Shown here in pieces: positions 10,205 through 20,574 of a DNA stretch of 64,000 nucleotides. Origin of the DNA: Ananas comosus. Its lineage: Eukaryota > Streptophyta > Magnoliopsida > Poales > Bromeliaceae. The translations under genes were made by a program, and so were the position numbers. How positions within the stretch are numbered: the first letter of the stretch is position 1; every line of letters begins with the position of its first letter. The notes below the pieces were generated by a model that did no database searches, had not been told where the DNA came from, and saw only the letters and a list, made by a program, of their open reading frames with translations. The stretch spans positions 13,624,494-13,688,493 of the forward strand of contig NC_033625.1 of NCBI RefSeq assembly GCF_001540865.1, given 5' to 3'.

Positions 10205-12251
10205 GGCCAATTTGCATAAAAAATCCACTAGTTTTGCACTTTTGCAAAAGTTGGCCACTTTTTTCAATTTTATAGATTCGCATCGGATTTTCAGCAAACT
10301 GACCAAAATACCCTTATTACTTTTTCTCTTTCCTCTTTCTCTCTCCTCTTTTTTTCTCTCGTTCATTTTTTTTTTCTCTCGCCGAAGAGGCAGCGGAGGC
10401 AGAGGCGGAAGCGGAAACGGCCCGCTTCGCCTCTCACCCTCATGCTCTCGCCCTCGCTCTCGCCCGCGCACCCCCTACCTTCCTCGCCTCCGACCCTCCC
10501 AAGGCCGCGTCGCAACTCGTTTTTTTTTTTTCCCCTCCGACTCTCCTCCACCGTCTCCGACGATGACGCCTCTCGCGCCCTTCCCCGCCCTTTACGTCCT
10601 CTCCCTTTCCCTCCTCCTCTGCCGTCTTTGACGACGACGCATCTTCGCCGACGACGCATCTTCGTCGACGCCGACACCGTGGAGGTTGCTGCAGCCTCGG
10701 AGTGAGGGGTCCTTAGCGGCGTCGTCGCCGGAGCTGGCTGAGAGGGGTGACAAGAAAAAACTATAGAAGAAATAAGAAAAAAAAAATAAAGATAAAAAAT
10801 TATAGAAAAAGAAATATGAAGATAAAATTGCACCGTTAAAATAAAATTGCACTGTTTTAGAAAACGTTGCACTATTTGGATATAAGTTACACTACTTAAG
10901 ATGTAAATTGCAGCTTTAAGATGAAAATTACACTCTTTAAACGAAAATTGCACTCTTTGGGAGATATTTATAATGTTTCTCCTCTTATTTCACTCTTTTA
11001 GGTGTAAACTACATCCATTAAGATGAAAGTTACACTCTTTAAATGAAAGTTGCACTCTTTGAGAAATATATACACTGTTTCTTCTCTTGTTACACTCTTT
11101 GAGATGTAAACTGCACCCCTTTAAGAGATATTTATACTGTTTCTTCTCTTGTTGCACTGTTTCTTCTCTTGTTGCACTATTTCTTCTATTGTTACACTTT
11201 TTTTCTTCTTAAACTGCACCATTTAAGAGGAGAAACAGTGTAACTAGAGAAAAAATAGTACAACAAGAGGAGAAACAGTACAGCAAGAGGAGAAACAGTA
11301 TAAATATCTTTTAAAGGGATGCAGTTAAATCTCAAATGGTGTAAGAAAAGGAGAAACAGTATAAATATCTCTCAAAGAGTACAACTTTTATTTAAAGAGT
11401 GTAACTTTCATCATAATGGATACAGTTTAAATCTGAAAGAGTGCAATAAGATGAGAAAATAATGTAAATATTTTTCAAAGAGTGCAATTTTCGTTTAAAG
11501 AGTATAATTTTCATTTTAAAACTGCAGTTTACATCTTAAGTAATACAACTTATGTCCATAATAGTGCAACGTTCTTTTAAAACAGTATAATTTTATTTTA
11601 ACGGTGCAATTTTATTTTCATCTTTTTTTTCTATAATTTTTTATCTGTATTTTTTTTCTTGATTCCTCTATAATATTTTTTGGTCACCCCTCTCTGCCAA
11701 CGGTCACGGAGCCGGCGACGACGCCGCTAAGGACCCCCCGCTTCGAGGCTGCAGTATCGCAGGGACCTCCATGGTGTCGGCGTCGGCGAAGATGCGTCGT
11801 CTTCGGAGGTGACACAGGAGGAGGAAGAGGGAGAGGACAAGAAGGGCGGGGAAGGGCGAGAGAGGCGTCATTGTCGGAGACGGTCGAGGAGAGTCGGAGA
11901 GGAAAAAAAAAAAGTTGCGGCGCGGCCTCGATGGGGTTGGAGGCGAGGAAGGTGGGGGGTGCGCGGACGAGGGCAAGGGCAAGGGCGAGGGCGAGCGCAT
12001 AAGGGTTAGAGACGAGGTAGGCCGTTTCCGCCTCTGCCTCTGCCTCTGCTGCTTTCTTCGGCGACAGAAAAAAAAATGAACGAGAGAAAAGAAGAGGAGA
12101 GAAAAGAAGAGGAAAGAGAAAGAGGAGAGAGAAAAAGTAATAACGGTATTTTGGTCGGTTTGCTTAAAATTCGGACCGAATCTGAAAATCAAAAAAGGTG
12201 GCCTAATTTTGTAAAAGCTCAAAATTTATGAATTTTTTATGCAAATTGGCC
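10205..12251. mobile_element. Giant inverted-repeat element (2,047 bp, arms about 1 kb) with internal minisatellite
   Basis: The left end GGCCAATTTGCATAAAAAAT is mirrored by ATTTTTTATGCAAATTGGCC at the right. Pairing continues through GACCAAAATACCC/GGGTATTTTGGTC, a GC-rich block (about 10380-10735 against 11700-12060) and a central block built from repeats of TTGCACTCTTT-like units, with the turn near 11200-11230. Flanks are A-runs, so the target duplication is ambiguous. Reading frames here are low-complexity (Arg/Ser/Pro) and shared by both arms, so I call no gene. If transcribed, it would form a near 1-kb hairpin. Confidence 0.85.
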
Positions 12252-12497
12252 AAAAAAAACTACAACTTTAAATTACTTTTTCTAAGTTAATTTTTGTTTT
12301 TTAGAAAAAGTTTATTTGTTTTTAAGGAACTATTCATGTTTTCAGAACTAAACTATTCTTTTTCTTTTATTTTGAACTTATCAATTTTCTTATGAATGCT
12401 TTATGCAAAAAATAACTAGTTATATAAACTTAGGGCAAAACAATATAGAGATTGTTAGAACTTCGCAAGAATGAAATGAAATAAGTTTGAAATCTAA

Positions 12498-12850
12498 GGG
12501 CATGTTTGGTTCACCTATTTTAGACTATGGAATCGGAATGGAATTTATTAATTCCGATAGTTGCCGTTTGTTTTGGCTAAATCCATTTATGATCCAATCC
12601 GGCTTTGAATCCAGGATTAGCTCATTCCAAAATAAACTATTCAAAATTCTCTTTCACCAACACCCACCTCCAATCCGTCACTTTCCTCTCTCTTAATCAA
12701 AACCCTCTCTTAACAATTGTAAATTTTCATTCCGATTTCCATTTCAATAATGAACCAAATATTTTTGAATGTTTCATCATTCCATTTTCCATTCCAAAGC
12801 AATCCAATTCCATTTTTCATTCCTATTCCAATCATGAACCAAACATGCCC
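12498..12850. mobile_element. PIF/Harbinger-type MITE, 353 bp, TSD TAA
   Basis: Termini GGGCATGTTTGGTTCA and TGAACCAAACATGCCC are perfect inverses, flanked by TAA on both sides (12495-12497, 12851-12853). Three-base TWA duplications are typical of this superfamily. No transposase; short open frames inside are chance. Confidence 0.88.
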
Positions 12851-12853
12851 TAA

Positions 12854-13778
12854 ATCTAAATCCAAATTCAATAAAAATTAGTAGGCAAATAGATCAAATT
12901 GTGTCGAATTTTGATCAAATTGACTATGCTCCACTATCAACATCATTTTGACCATTTCTACTACTTTAATATTGCAAGTAGAAAGAAAAACAAAAAACCA
13001 AATTTTCTAATAAAATGATAATTTTACACTTCTAATATATGTTTTACTCATTTCATTTTATTCTAAAAAATCATTAAATGTTATTTGAGAATAAATGTAC
13101 AACTTTTTCTAATATTAAGAGACCAAAGTGCAATATATGTGATGATTCAAAAAAAAATATTTATAAATAAAAAGATTTCATTTGGCATTTTATTAGCCAA
13201 AATTTCGGAATAAGGAATCATTTGCACCAGTCAAAACCTATTGGTAAAATTGTATAGAATTTATTTCAATTATCATTTATTTTGACTTGACTATCCAATG
13301 TTTAAAATTTTTAATTTTGCTATCAAATCTTTTAATTTATTTGAGTTGAGCTGGTTAATGATGCTTTTACTTTAAAATTCGAATGCGTCATTAAATTAGA
13401 TACTCAAATTAAAATTTTGAGAAACTGGATAGTAAAAATTAAAATAATCTATAGTTCAAATAAAACTTATGCATATTTACCGAAACTATTTTATTTAGAG
13501 GTGCAAACTTGGCGAATCTGGACGTGCAAGCCCCGCTCCGCCTCCTGCCTGACTACCAAAATTCCATCCCCCTCCTACCTCGAATTTGCAACAAGGTAAA
13601 AAATATATCTCATAATCCGTCCTGCCTCATAACTTACCTTCCGCTATCGCCTCGAATCCATTCTGCCAACTAATACCCTTTTTTTTACAAATTATAATAT
13701 TACTAATATTTTGTAAAATATATATTAATAAATTTTTTAATAATAATGAATAATATTATCAAACTATATATATATATA
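12854..13778. other. Intergenic AT-rich DNA with a family F MITE (about 13245-13480)
   Basis: The family F copy has ends GTATAGAATTTATTTCAAT and ATAGTTCAAATAAAACTTATG with paired internal text. A G/C-richer remnant (13497-13680) resembles 17290-17545. No gene. Confidence 0.45.
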
Positions 13779-14326
13779 GGGTCCGGCTACTATATTATTA
13801 TAGGTACGATCGCGCGCCCTCGTACTTATAAGTTGTTTTCGATAATAGAGCTTTCGAATCGACGATCCACATCGTTAAACGTTATTTACAGCATTTAAAA
13901 CTTCTAGAAATCAAATTTTATAATTTTTCGACATCATTTACCTTACGATCAAGAGGTCACAAATTTGACAATTTTTAACGGTCGGTATGGGATACTTGCT
14001 AGTTTAACGGTGTAAAAGAATCAGAATTTGTTGAATTTTTGATAGAAAATTCTATTCACTACATAGATAAAGATCAATAACTCCGATCTTGAATTGAAGG
14101 ATCCGATCATCCTTTTTTAGAACATCGTTCGATTTTAACCGTTCATTTTATGTCCACTTGATGGACTTTATTATGATTTTGAAATTTACGAAATTTATTT
14201 TCTGGAAGTTTCAAATACACTAGATCATATTTAACAGAGTTGATCGTCGATTCGGAAGCTCCATCATTGAAAACAACTTATAAGTACGAGGGCTCCAATA
14301 CTCACAATAGTATAGTAGCCATGACC
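13779..14326. repeat. Fold-back MITE, family B, best-kept copy, inserted in (TA)n
   Basis: Runs from GGGTCCGGCTACTATATTAT to AATAGTATAGTAGCCATGACC with arms of more than 150 bp: CGTACTTATAAGTTGTTTTC pairs with GAAAACAACTTATAAGTACG, and TCGAATCGACGATCC with GATCGTCGATTCGGA. TA tracts lie immediately on both sides. No coding capacity. Diverged copies occur at 4895, 8791, 18045, 18745, 19840, 20670, 21690 and 49810. Confidence 0.85.

Positions 14327-14354
<28 letters not shown>
14327..14354. repeat. (TA)n microsatellite
   Basis: Alternating TA between two inserted elements. Confidence 0.9.
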
Positions 14355-14358
<4 letters not shown>

Positions 14359-15083
14359 TAATTGCATACATGTTTCTGTAAACATGGTGAATTACAAATA
14401 TATCCCTGCAAAGCTCAACTTTCATAAGTTATTCCTGCAAAAGTCCTAATGTATTCAGATATATCCCTACCGTTAGGGTTCGTTAGAGAAATTTCGTTAA
14501 CCACAGTTAAAATACTTAACTATGGTTAATTAATAATGTGAATTGACAATTTTGTCCTTATTCTTCTTCATTTTCCTCTTCCTCTTCTTCTTCCTCTTCC
14601 TCTTCCTCTTCCTCTCCTGCTTCTTCTTCTTCTTCCTCCATTTCTCCATATCCTCTTTTTCCTCCTCCTTTTCTCCTCTTTTTTCTTCTTCTTCGTCGTC
14701 GTCGTCAATGATCCGATTGTTGTCGCCGTCGTGGTGCGCACGTGGGCCGTCGTCAAGGGCGCCTCCGACGGTATCGACCGCGCCTTCGCCTTCCGCCTCT
14801 TCCTCGTCCTCGTTGGCGGCAACCCCAACAAACTCCGCAAGGTCGCCGTCGTCACCGTCCGCTCCCACAGCCTGAAAAGGAAGAGGAAAAGTAAGAGAGC
14901 AAGGGCAAAATTATTATTTCACAACTCTACTGTTAAAAAATTAACAGCTCTCTAATGGATCCTAATAAGAGGGACATATCTAAATACATTAGGACTTTTG
15001 CAGCGATAACTTATGAAAGTTGAGCTTTGTATGGATATATCTGTAATTCACCATGTTTGTAGGGACGTGTATGCAATTAACCC
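14355..15083 (+). mobile_element. TIR element carrying a gene fragment (Pack-type), 729 bp
   Basis: GGGTTAATTGCATACATG at the left is matched by GTATGCAATTAACCC at the right, and pairing continues (CATGGTGAATTACA against TGTAATTCACCATG; CTTTCATAAGTTAT against ATAACTTATGAAAG). The interior has a CT-rich tract (14560-14700) and a GC-rich coding-like block (14724-14872). It sits in a TA tract. Confidence 0.82.
14724..14872 (+). pseudogene. Captured fragment resembling very-long-chain 3-ketoacyl-CoA reductase (SDR)
   Basis: The plus-strand frame reads TWAVVKGASDGIDRAFAF, then LVLVGGNPNKLRKVAVV. This closely follows the Rossmann-fold start of plant ketoacyl-CoA reductases as I know the family: W-A-V-V-T-G-x-x-D-G-I-G-K-A-F-A-F, then L-V-L-V-x-R-N-P-x-K-L. 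The glycine motif is damaged (T to K, last G to D) and the segment between the two motifs is shortened. No catalytic YxxxK part is present. It is therefore a short, non-functional fragment inside a mobile element. The match is by memory and needs a search. Confidence 0.6.

Positions 15084-15091
<8 letters not shown>

Positions 15092-15153
<62 letters not shown>
15092..15153. repeat. (TA)n followed by (GA)n microsatellite
   Basis: TA dinucleotides pass into a nearly pure GA run of about 50 bases. Confidence 0.95.
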
Positions 15154-15155
<2 letters not shown>

Positions 15156-15364
15156 GAGCTAGAATACTCTCAAAAGCACCAAAAGGTTGGTTCTTTTGAG
15201 TTTTTAAACCTTAAATAGAGAAATATAAGGTTTGGATGATGGTGGTAGGTGGTGGTAGGTGGAATAGTGTTTGATCCAAAGGCTATTAGTAATCAAGGAG
15301 TAGATCCAAGGGTTAGAAACTTAGCAGTGCCAAGGGATTGGTGCTTCTAAAAGTATTCTAGCTC

Positions 15365-15370
<6 letters not shown>
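15153..15370. repeat. Family C MITE (TA-associated)
   Basis: Left GAGCTAGAATACTCTCAAAAG and right CTTCTAAAAGTATTCTAGCTC form the inverted ends. The interior has the family phrases GATGATGGTGG and GATCCAAAGGCTA. Next to TA/GA tracts. Confidence 0.75.

Positions 15371-15455
<85 letters not shown>
15368..15455. repeat. (TA)n microsatellite, about 85 bp
   Basis: Unbroken alternating TA between two MITEs. Confidence 0.95.
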
Positions 15456-15458
<3 letters not shown>

Positions 15459-15702
15459 GAGCTACTATGCTATCGGAAGCATAGAGTGTCTGGTGCTTCC
15501 GATTTTTTGGACCTTAGATCAACTTCTTTGATCATTTCTAACCTTTGGATTAATACTATTACCCTGTAAGGACCACTCAACCCTAGGGATACCACTCAAC
15601 CTTGGGGGGACCGCAATCATCCCAACCGTATAATTTTTGATCCAATGGTCAAAAAGTTGGAAGCATCATATCCTCTATGCTTCCGATAGTATAATAGCTC
15701 TA

Positions 15703-15706
<4 letters not shown>
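15456..15706. repeat. Family C MITE flanked by (TA)n on both sides
   Basis: GAGCTACTATGCTATCGGAAG is mirrored by CTTCCGATAGTATAATAGCTC. The interior has GACCACTCAACCCTAGGG. A relative is at 43390-43605. Confidence 0.85.
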
Positions 15707-15740
<34 letters not shown>

Positions 15741-15742
<2 letters not shown>

Positions 15743-17185
15743 CTAGGCTGGTGTAGTATTCCAGGCGTTCGGTTGCCCGTAAGATTTCAGCATCTAAGGC
15801 TTGTCGACACATCTGGAGAGTGTCGGGACAAGTCTGAGTCGTTTTGGAGCGAAATAGATGCAAAACTCTTAGAATCTACACTGTCACTTTCTGAAAATTA
15901 CCAGATTTAGCTTTAGAAGCTATGGTTCATTTGTATCGCCGTTGTTCGTATGCGGTGGATATCCAGAATAGTGTAGAATGAATTTATGCTCGTGTTAGGA
16001 TACCGAGCTTATTTTACAGTAGTGTGTAGACTGTTTCGGACTATCGGATGCCGTCGCGGTTGACGGTGGACCCAATTTGCTGTTTTTGCATCGGATTGTG
16101 CCAAGGGCACGTGAGTTTTGGTTGTAGGACCAATTAGACCTATTTACTTTGATTATAGCCTATGAGAGCCTGATTGAGCTCTGCAAAGATACGGTTGCAT
16201 ACTTGGTTGGGTAGCGCCCACGAGTGCCACTCCGGAGTCGGGCTTTGTGCTTTTGTGTTGTTGTCGTTGTGTCCTGGTTGCACTCGCTCTCCACTGACAA
16301 CCCAGCGTGGTGGTCGTTAATGTAGCTTCGACAGGCGGGCCGAGTGTGTTCAGTCCCTAATGAGATTGGGTCAAAAATTGCATCTTGCTTATATCTACTG
16401 ACAGCTAGTGTTGGTTAGCAATAGTATAGTGGCATGTAGTTGTAGAGTTTTTTCAGCTTCCTTTACTATCCTTGAGCATACTTTCTGTAAACTTAGTAGG
16501 TGAGCCGTTGAGGTCGGTAGCGGTACCCACTGAGGACTACTTCTTTTTGTAGTAGTTCTCACATCCAGTTGTTGACCCTTTTTTGTAGAGCCTTCTTCTG
16601 CGGCTGCTGCTGTCGCTGATACTGATCGTGGAAAGGGAGTCGCGAGCTAGATCCCTTCCAGTCTTGTTGCTATTCTAGAGGAGTACCAGCTACAGGTAGT
16701 TTTAATTTTTGGTTCATGTACATACTGATATTGGATACTCGCTGGAGCGAGTGATATCTGTATCCTGGAGATTATGTATGTATAGTGAACATGATGGTTA
16801 TTTATATTTGTTTACAGTTCTGTTAGTAGCTCTATACTTCTAGTTGTAGTTTTGTATGATTACATGTACAGTTACAGCTATCACTTCGTATACAGAGAAA
16901 ATTCTTTTGTATACGGGTCTATTTGCGTGCCCAGAAAAACGTGGTAATTCGGGGCGTGACAGCTAGAATACTATCAATAGCACCAAGCAATTGGTGCTAT
17001 TAGGTTTTTGGCCCTTGGATCGAGAAATGTGCGGTTAGGATGATGTGGGGCCCCTAGGGTTGAGTGGATAGTTGGTTGAATAGTATAATCTAACGGGTAA
17101 AAATAACCAAAGGGGTTAATCTAACGGCAGAAATCTTGATAGCACCAAGTGTTTGGTGCTATCGATAGCATACCAGCCGGACTCT
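15741..17185. repeat. Family C MITE split by a solo LTR
   Basis: The left terminus (ACTAGGCTGG, 15742-15751) and the main body (GCTAGAATACTATCAATAGC from 16962 to CATACCAGCCGGACTCTA near 17185) are parts of one MITE, interrupted by the 15752-16961 LTR. TA tracts flank the whole. Confidence 0.7.
15752..16961 (+). mobile_element. Solo LTR, 1,210 bp, probably Ty3/Gypsy
   Basis: Begins TGTAGTATTCC and ends CGGGGCGTGACA (TG...CA). It is flanked by near-identical 5-mers GCTGG (before) and GCTAG (after), read as a diverged 5-bp duplication. Base composition is balanced, unlike its surroundings, and there is no reading frame. The GGGGCGTGACA end is common in Gypsy LTRs, but the lineage is inference. 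No internal region or second LTR is nearby, hence solo. Confidence 0.75.
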
Positions 17186-17189
17186 ATAC

Positions 17190-17220
<31 letters not shown>

Positions 17221-18044
17221 TAATTAATAACATTAATTATAAAAGTCAAAAATATCAATTACACTTCAAGTAAAATTCAATAGTTTTCAAATGCATGAGA
17301 AATGGGAGCACCAACTTATTTATATTTTAAACGATTTTCGGGACGGATTTAGGACGGATCATAGCGGGGGAGATTCAAAGTGGGTCAAAAAAATTTTTGT
17401 TTTCTACACCAAATCCATCTCGAATCACAAAACTCATCTCGTTTTCTGTCCCAAATTTATTTATCTATTTATTTATTTTTATTTACGGTCCCATTCGCGA
17501 TGAATCGGAACGGAAGCTTCACCAACCTAAATCGGTTTGCATCCCTAATTTTATCCTTCAAAACAAACTCGACAACTTAGTTATAATAGTACACTTTATT
17601 AATGATTCATAGAACCCAATGTCACTGCATAAACAACCTACATATTTAACCCTTTTCTCTATATATCAATGAGTGTTATTATTTGGTCCCACAAAGGTGA
17701 CATGAGATATGCCAAAGCGGAAAAAAGAAGAGAATAAATTAATTAATGCTCTGCGTCGGTGGGCAATTTAATATTGTTCAGAAAAAGAGATCTTGCTCCA
17801 GCAGTTGCACTTTAGTTAGAAGCAATAGATGGAAAAATGCCAAATTTATAAGTCCCTGTACTTTTACCAAATTAAAGTTTGCTGCTCTATTATTTTCACT
17901 TTTAAATTGAGTTGTTATTTGTCCCTACTTAGTTTTGTAATTGTATCATTCTGTGGTTAACTGATCTTGTCCAAAATATCAAGCATTTATTAGGCTATGT
18001 ACTTTACATGTGAAATAATATATATATATATATATATATATATC
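17190..18044. other. Intergenic DNA with (TA)n tracts and decayed repeats
   Basis: TA runs at 17193-17212 and 18020-18042. A block at 17290-17545 resembles 5529-5870. The remainder shows nothing I recognise. Confidence 0.4.
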
Positions 18045-18594
18045 GAGTGAGCTGGTATGCTTCTGAAAGTAAGGAGTCTTTCGTACTTTCAAGTTGTTTT
18101 CGATGTTGGGACTTTCGAATCGACAATCGGCTCCGTTAGAGTTGATCTAGAGTATTTGAAGTAATCAGAAAATAAATTTTGTAATTTTTCGATATCATTT
18201 GCCTAGTGATCGAAAGAGCTCAAAATCAATTATTTTAATGGTCGTGGTGAGCCGTTTGCAAGTTTAAGGGTGTAGAAATATTCAAACCAGGTGAAATTTT
18301 GATAGAAAATTTTTTATACTATATAAAACAAGATCAATAACTTTGATCTAAAATTTTAATGTTATATTATCATATTTTGTAAAAATTTTGTTTTCAGCCG
18401 TTGATTTTGAACCCTTTCGATCACTAGGCAAATGATATTGAAAAATCACAAAATTTATTTTCTAGGTACTTCAAATACTCTAGATCAAGTCTAACAGAGT
18501 CGATCGTCGATTTTCGAAAGTCCCAATATCGAAAACGACTTGGAAGCACGGAGCGCTCGTTGCTTCCTAAGGATACCATGCAGCACCACTATAT
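18045..18594. repeat. Family B fold-back MITE in (TA)n
   Basis: CTTTCAAGTTGTTTTCGATG with TTTCGAATCGACAATCGG at the left, and GATCGTCGATTTTCGAAAG with TATCGAAAACGACTTGGAAG at the right. It is inserted between TA tracts. Confidence 0.75.
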
Positions 18595-18619
18595 ATATAT
18601 CCTTATAATATATATAGTA

Positions 18620-20574
18620 TATATATATATATAAGAGAGAGCAGAGATGGAGAGAGAATCGGAGACGAGAGAAGACCACTTTGTTCCGACAGATCGCGAG
18701 AGAGAAGTCTTCATTTGACGAGAGAGAAGAGGCAGAGTTGGGCTAGATAATACCTATCGATAGCAACGGGCTCCGTGCCATCAATTTGTTTATCGATGAT
18801 GGAGCCTCCAAATCGACGATCGGCACGTTGAGCAGATCTTATGACCATTTTGAAGTGAGTTTAGAAATCAAATTTCAATTTTGTCGGAATATTTCTACTT
18901 ATCCACTCGACGTGGACAACCAAAAAAATGAATTGGCTGTTGAAAATCAAGATTCTTTAAAAATGATTATAGGAGTTTTGTAATCAAATCAAGAGTATAG
19001 ATCTTATTTAAATAGTTTAAAAATTTATCTCAATAAAAATATTCAATTGATTTGAATATTCTTTACCCGTTTAAAACGGAGGTCGGGGAAACGCCTCGTA
19101 TCGACTTTTAAATTACCAAAATTTTGAAATCTTTGATCATTATTAGCAATATGATTGTCGAAATGATTTGAATTTAATTCTAAAACACTTCAGAGTGGAT
19201 AATAATCAGTTTAACGGTGCCGATCGTCGATTTGGAGCTCATCATTACAAACAATAAGTGGCAACGGAAAGCCGTTAGGGCTAGTAGATTAGTATTCTAG
19301 CTCACTTGGGTAGCACGGACGCGACTCGTGAGCGTACGATGTTATAGTAGCCTAGTTCGTATAGTATATTAGTATATATATATATTATTAATAATACAGA
19401 GGAGCAGAGAGAGACGATGACTGAGACTTTCTGAATCTTGCCATGGCAGCGGGGGCCGTGAGTCAGAATGGGTCTAGCCGTTCGAGGAGACATATGGGAG
19501 CCACAGCGTTGAGAGAATGGAGGACGAGAGGAGAGAGAGAGGAAGTGTGGACTGGGTAACTTATTAGTTAAGTAAAAACCTATTGTCGATGCTTACCAGG
19601 TTTTTAGCCTTTGGATCAACTCTTTCATTATTTGCTAGACATTGGATTAAATACTAGAGAAACAATGCGGGACATCGCAACCCTAGGGGACCACTCAACT
19701 GCTGACTGACTAAGTTAATTATCTGACCCTACAATTTTTCATCCAAGAGGTGTGTGAAAATATTGATACAAATAAAGAATACGTGTTACTATTAATAAGT
19801 ATTCTCAGCTATATATTATATATAGTATATAGTAATATATATATATAGTATTGGAAGCTGGATGCTATCGGTAGCAAGACTAGTTCCGTTGGCCATCATT
19901 GGTTTTCGATGATGGAGCTTTATAATTGACGATCCGGGCGCGCGTTGGAACATGATCGTAATCACCATTTGACGAGTATATTAAAACCAAACATTTCATA
20001 TTCATTTCGAATTGTTTATAGATTTTGTTTGGACGGCCTACGATTCAAAGAGATTCAAAATTTTAGATTTTATATGGTAGATAATAAAGACGTCGTTCTT
20101 CGTTTAAGCGGTATGTATAAACTATCCAATCAATTGAATTTGCCGTTAGAAAATTCTTATAAACTAATTTAGATATGATCTTATTACTCTTCCGATCTTG
20201 CATACAAAATTCACTATTCATCACTTTTTAGGGGATATTCATGTTCAGCGTTCTTTTTACGCTCACTTGGATGGATAAAAAATCTAATAGCGAAAAGCAT
20301 GAAATTCGATTTCTTAGATATCTTTCAATGGAGGGGTATAGATTATGATTTCTAGTACATCGGTTGGGCGGGTGGTGGGGACTGGATCAATGATCTTTGA
20401 GCGCTCATCACGAAACAACAATGGTGACACATGGTCTATTTGCTACGGATATATTCTTAGCTCAATATATATAGTATATATTAATATTATATTATACTAT
20501 ATTATTATATATTAATGTTTATAATAGGAATTAGGCTGAATTATCTATTTAGATTATAAAACAGTTCTTATCAT
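18620..20574. repeat. Tandem duplication unit 1 (about 1.95 kb) of TA-associated MITEs
   Basis: Order of parts: GA-rich stretch (18630-18740), family B-like element (18745-19315), TA tract, second GA-rich stretch (19395-19555), family C-like element (19560-19815), TA tract, family B-like element (19840-20465), TA tract. The same order follows in 20575-22310. No genes; the 65- and 75-codon frames inside are chance. Confidence 0.7.

Noticed and set aside
10193..12222. Several 70-196-codon frames in the giant inverted repeat
   Set aside because: Low-complexity Arg/Ser/Pro text arising from CT- and GC-rich tracts, present in mirrored form in both arms; no domain.
14530..14875. Frames of Phe/Leu/Ser or Lys/Glu/Arg runs around the CT-rich tract
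   Set aside because: Translation of a simple-sequence tract; only the separate frame at 14724-14872 has protein-like content.
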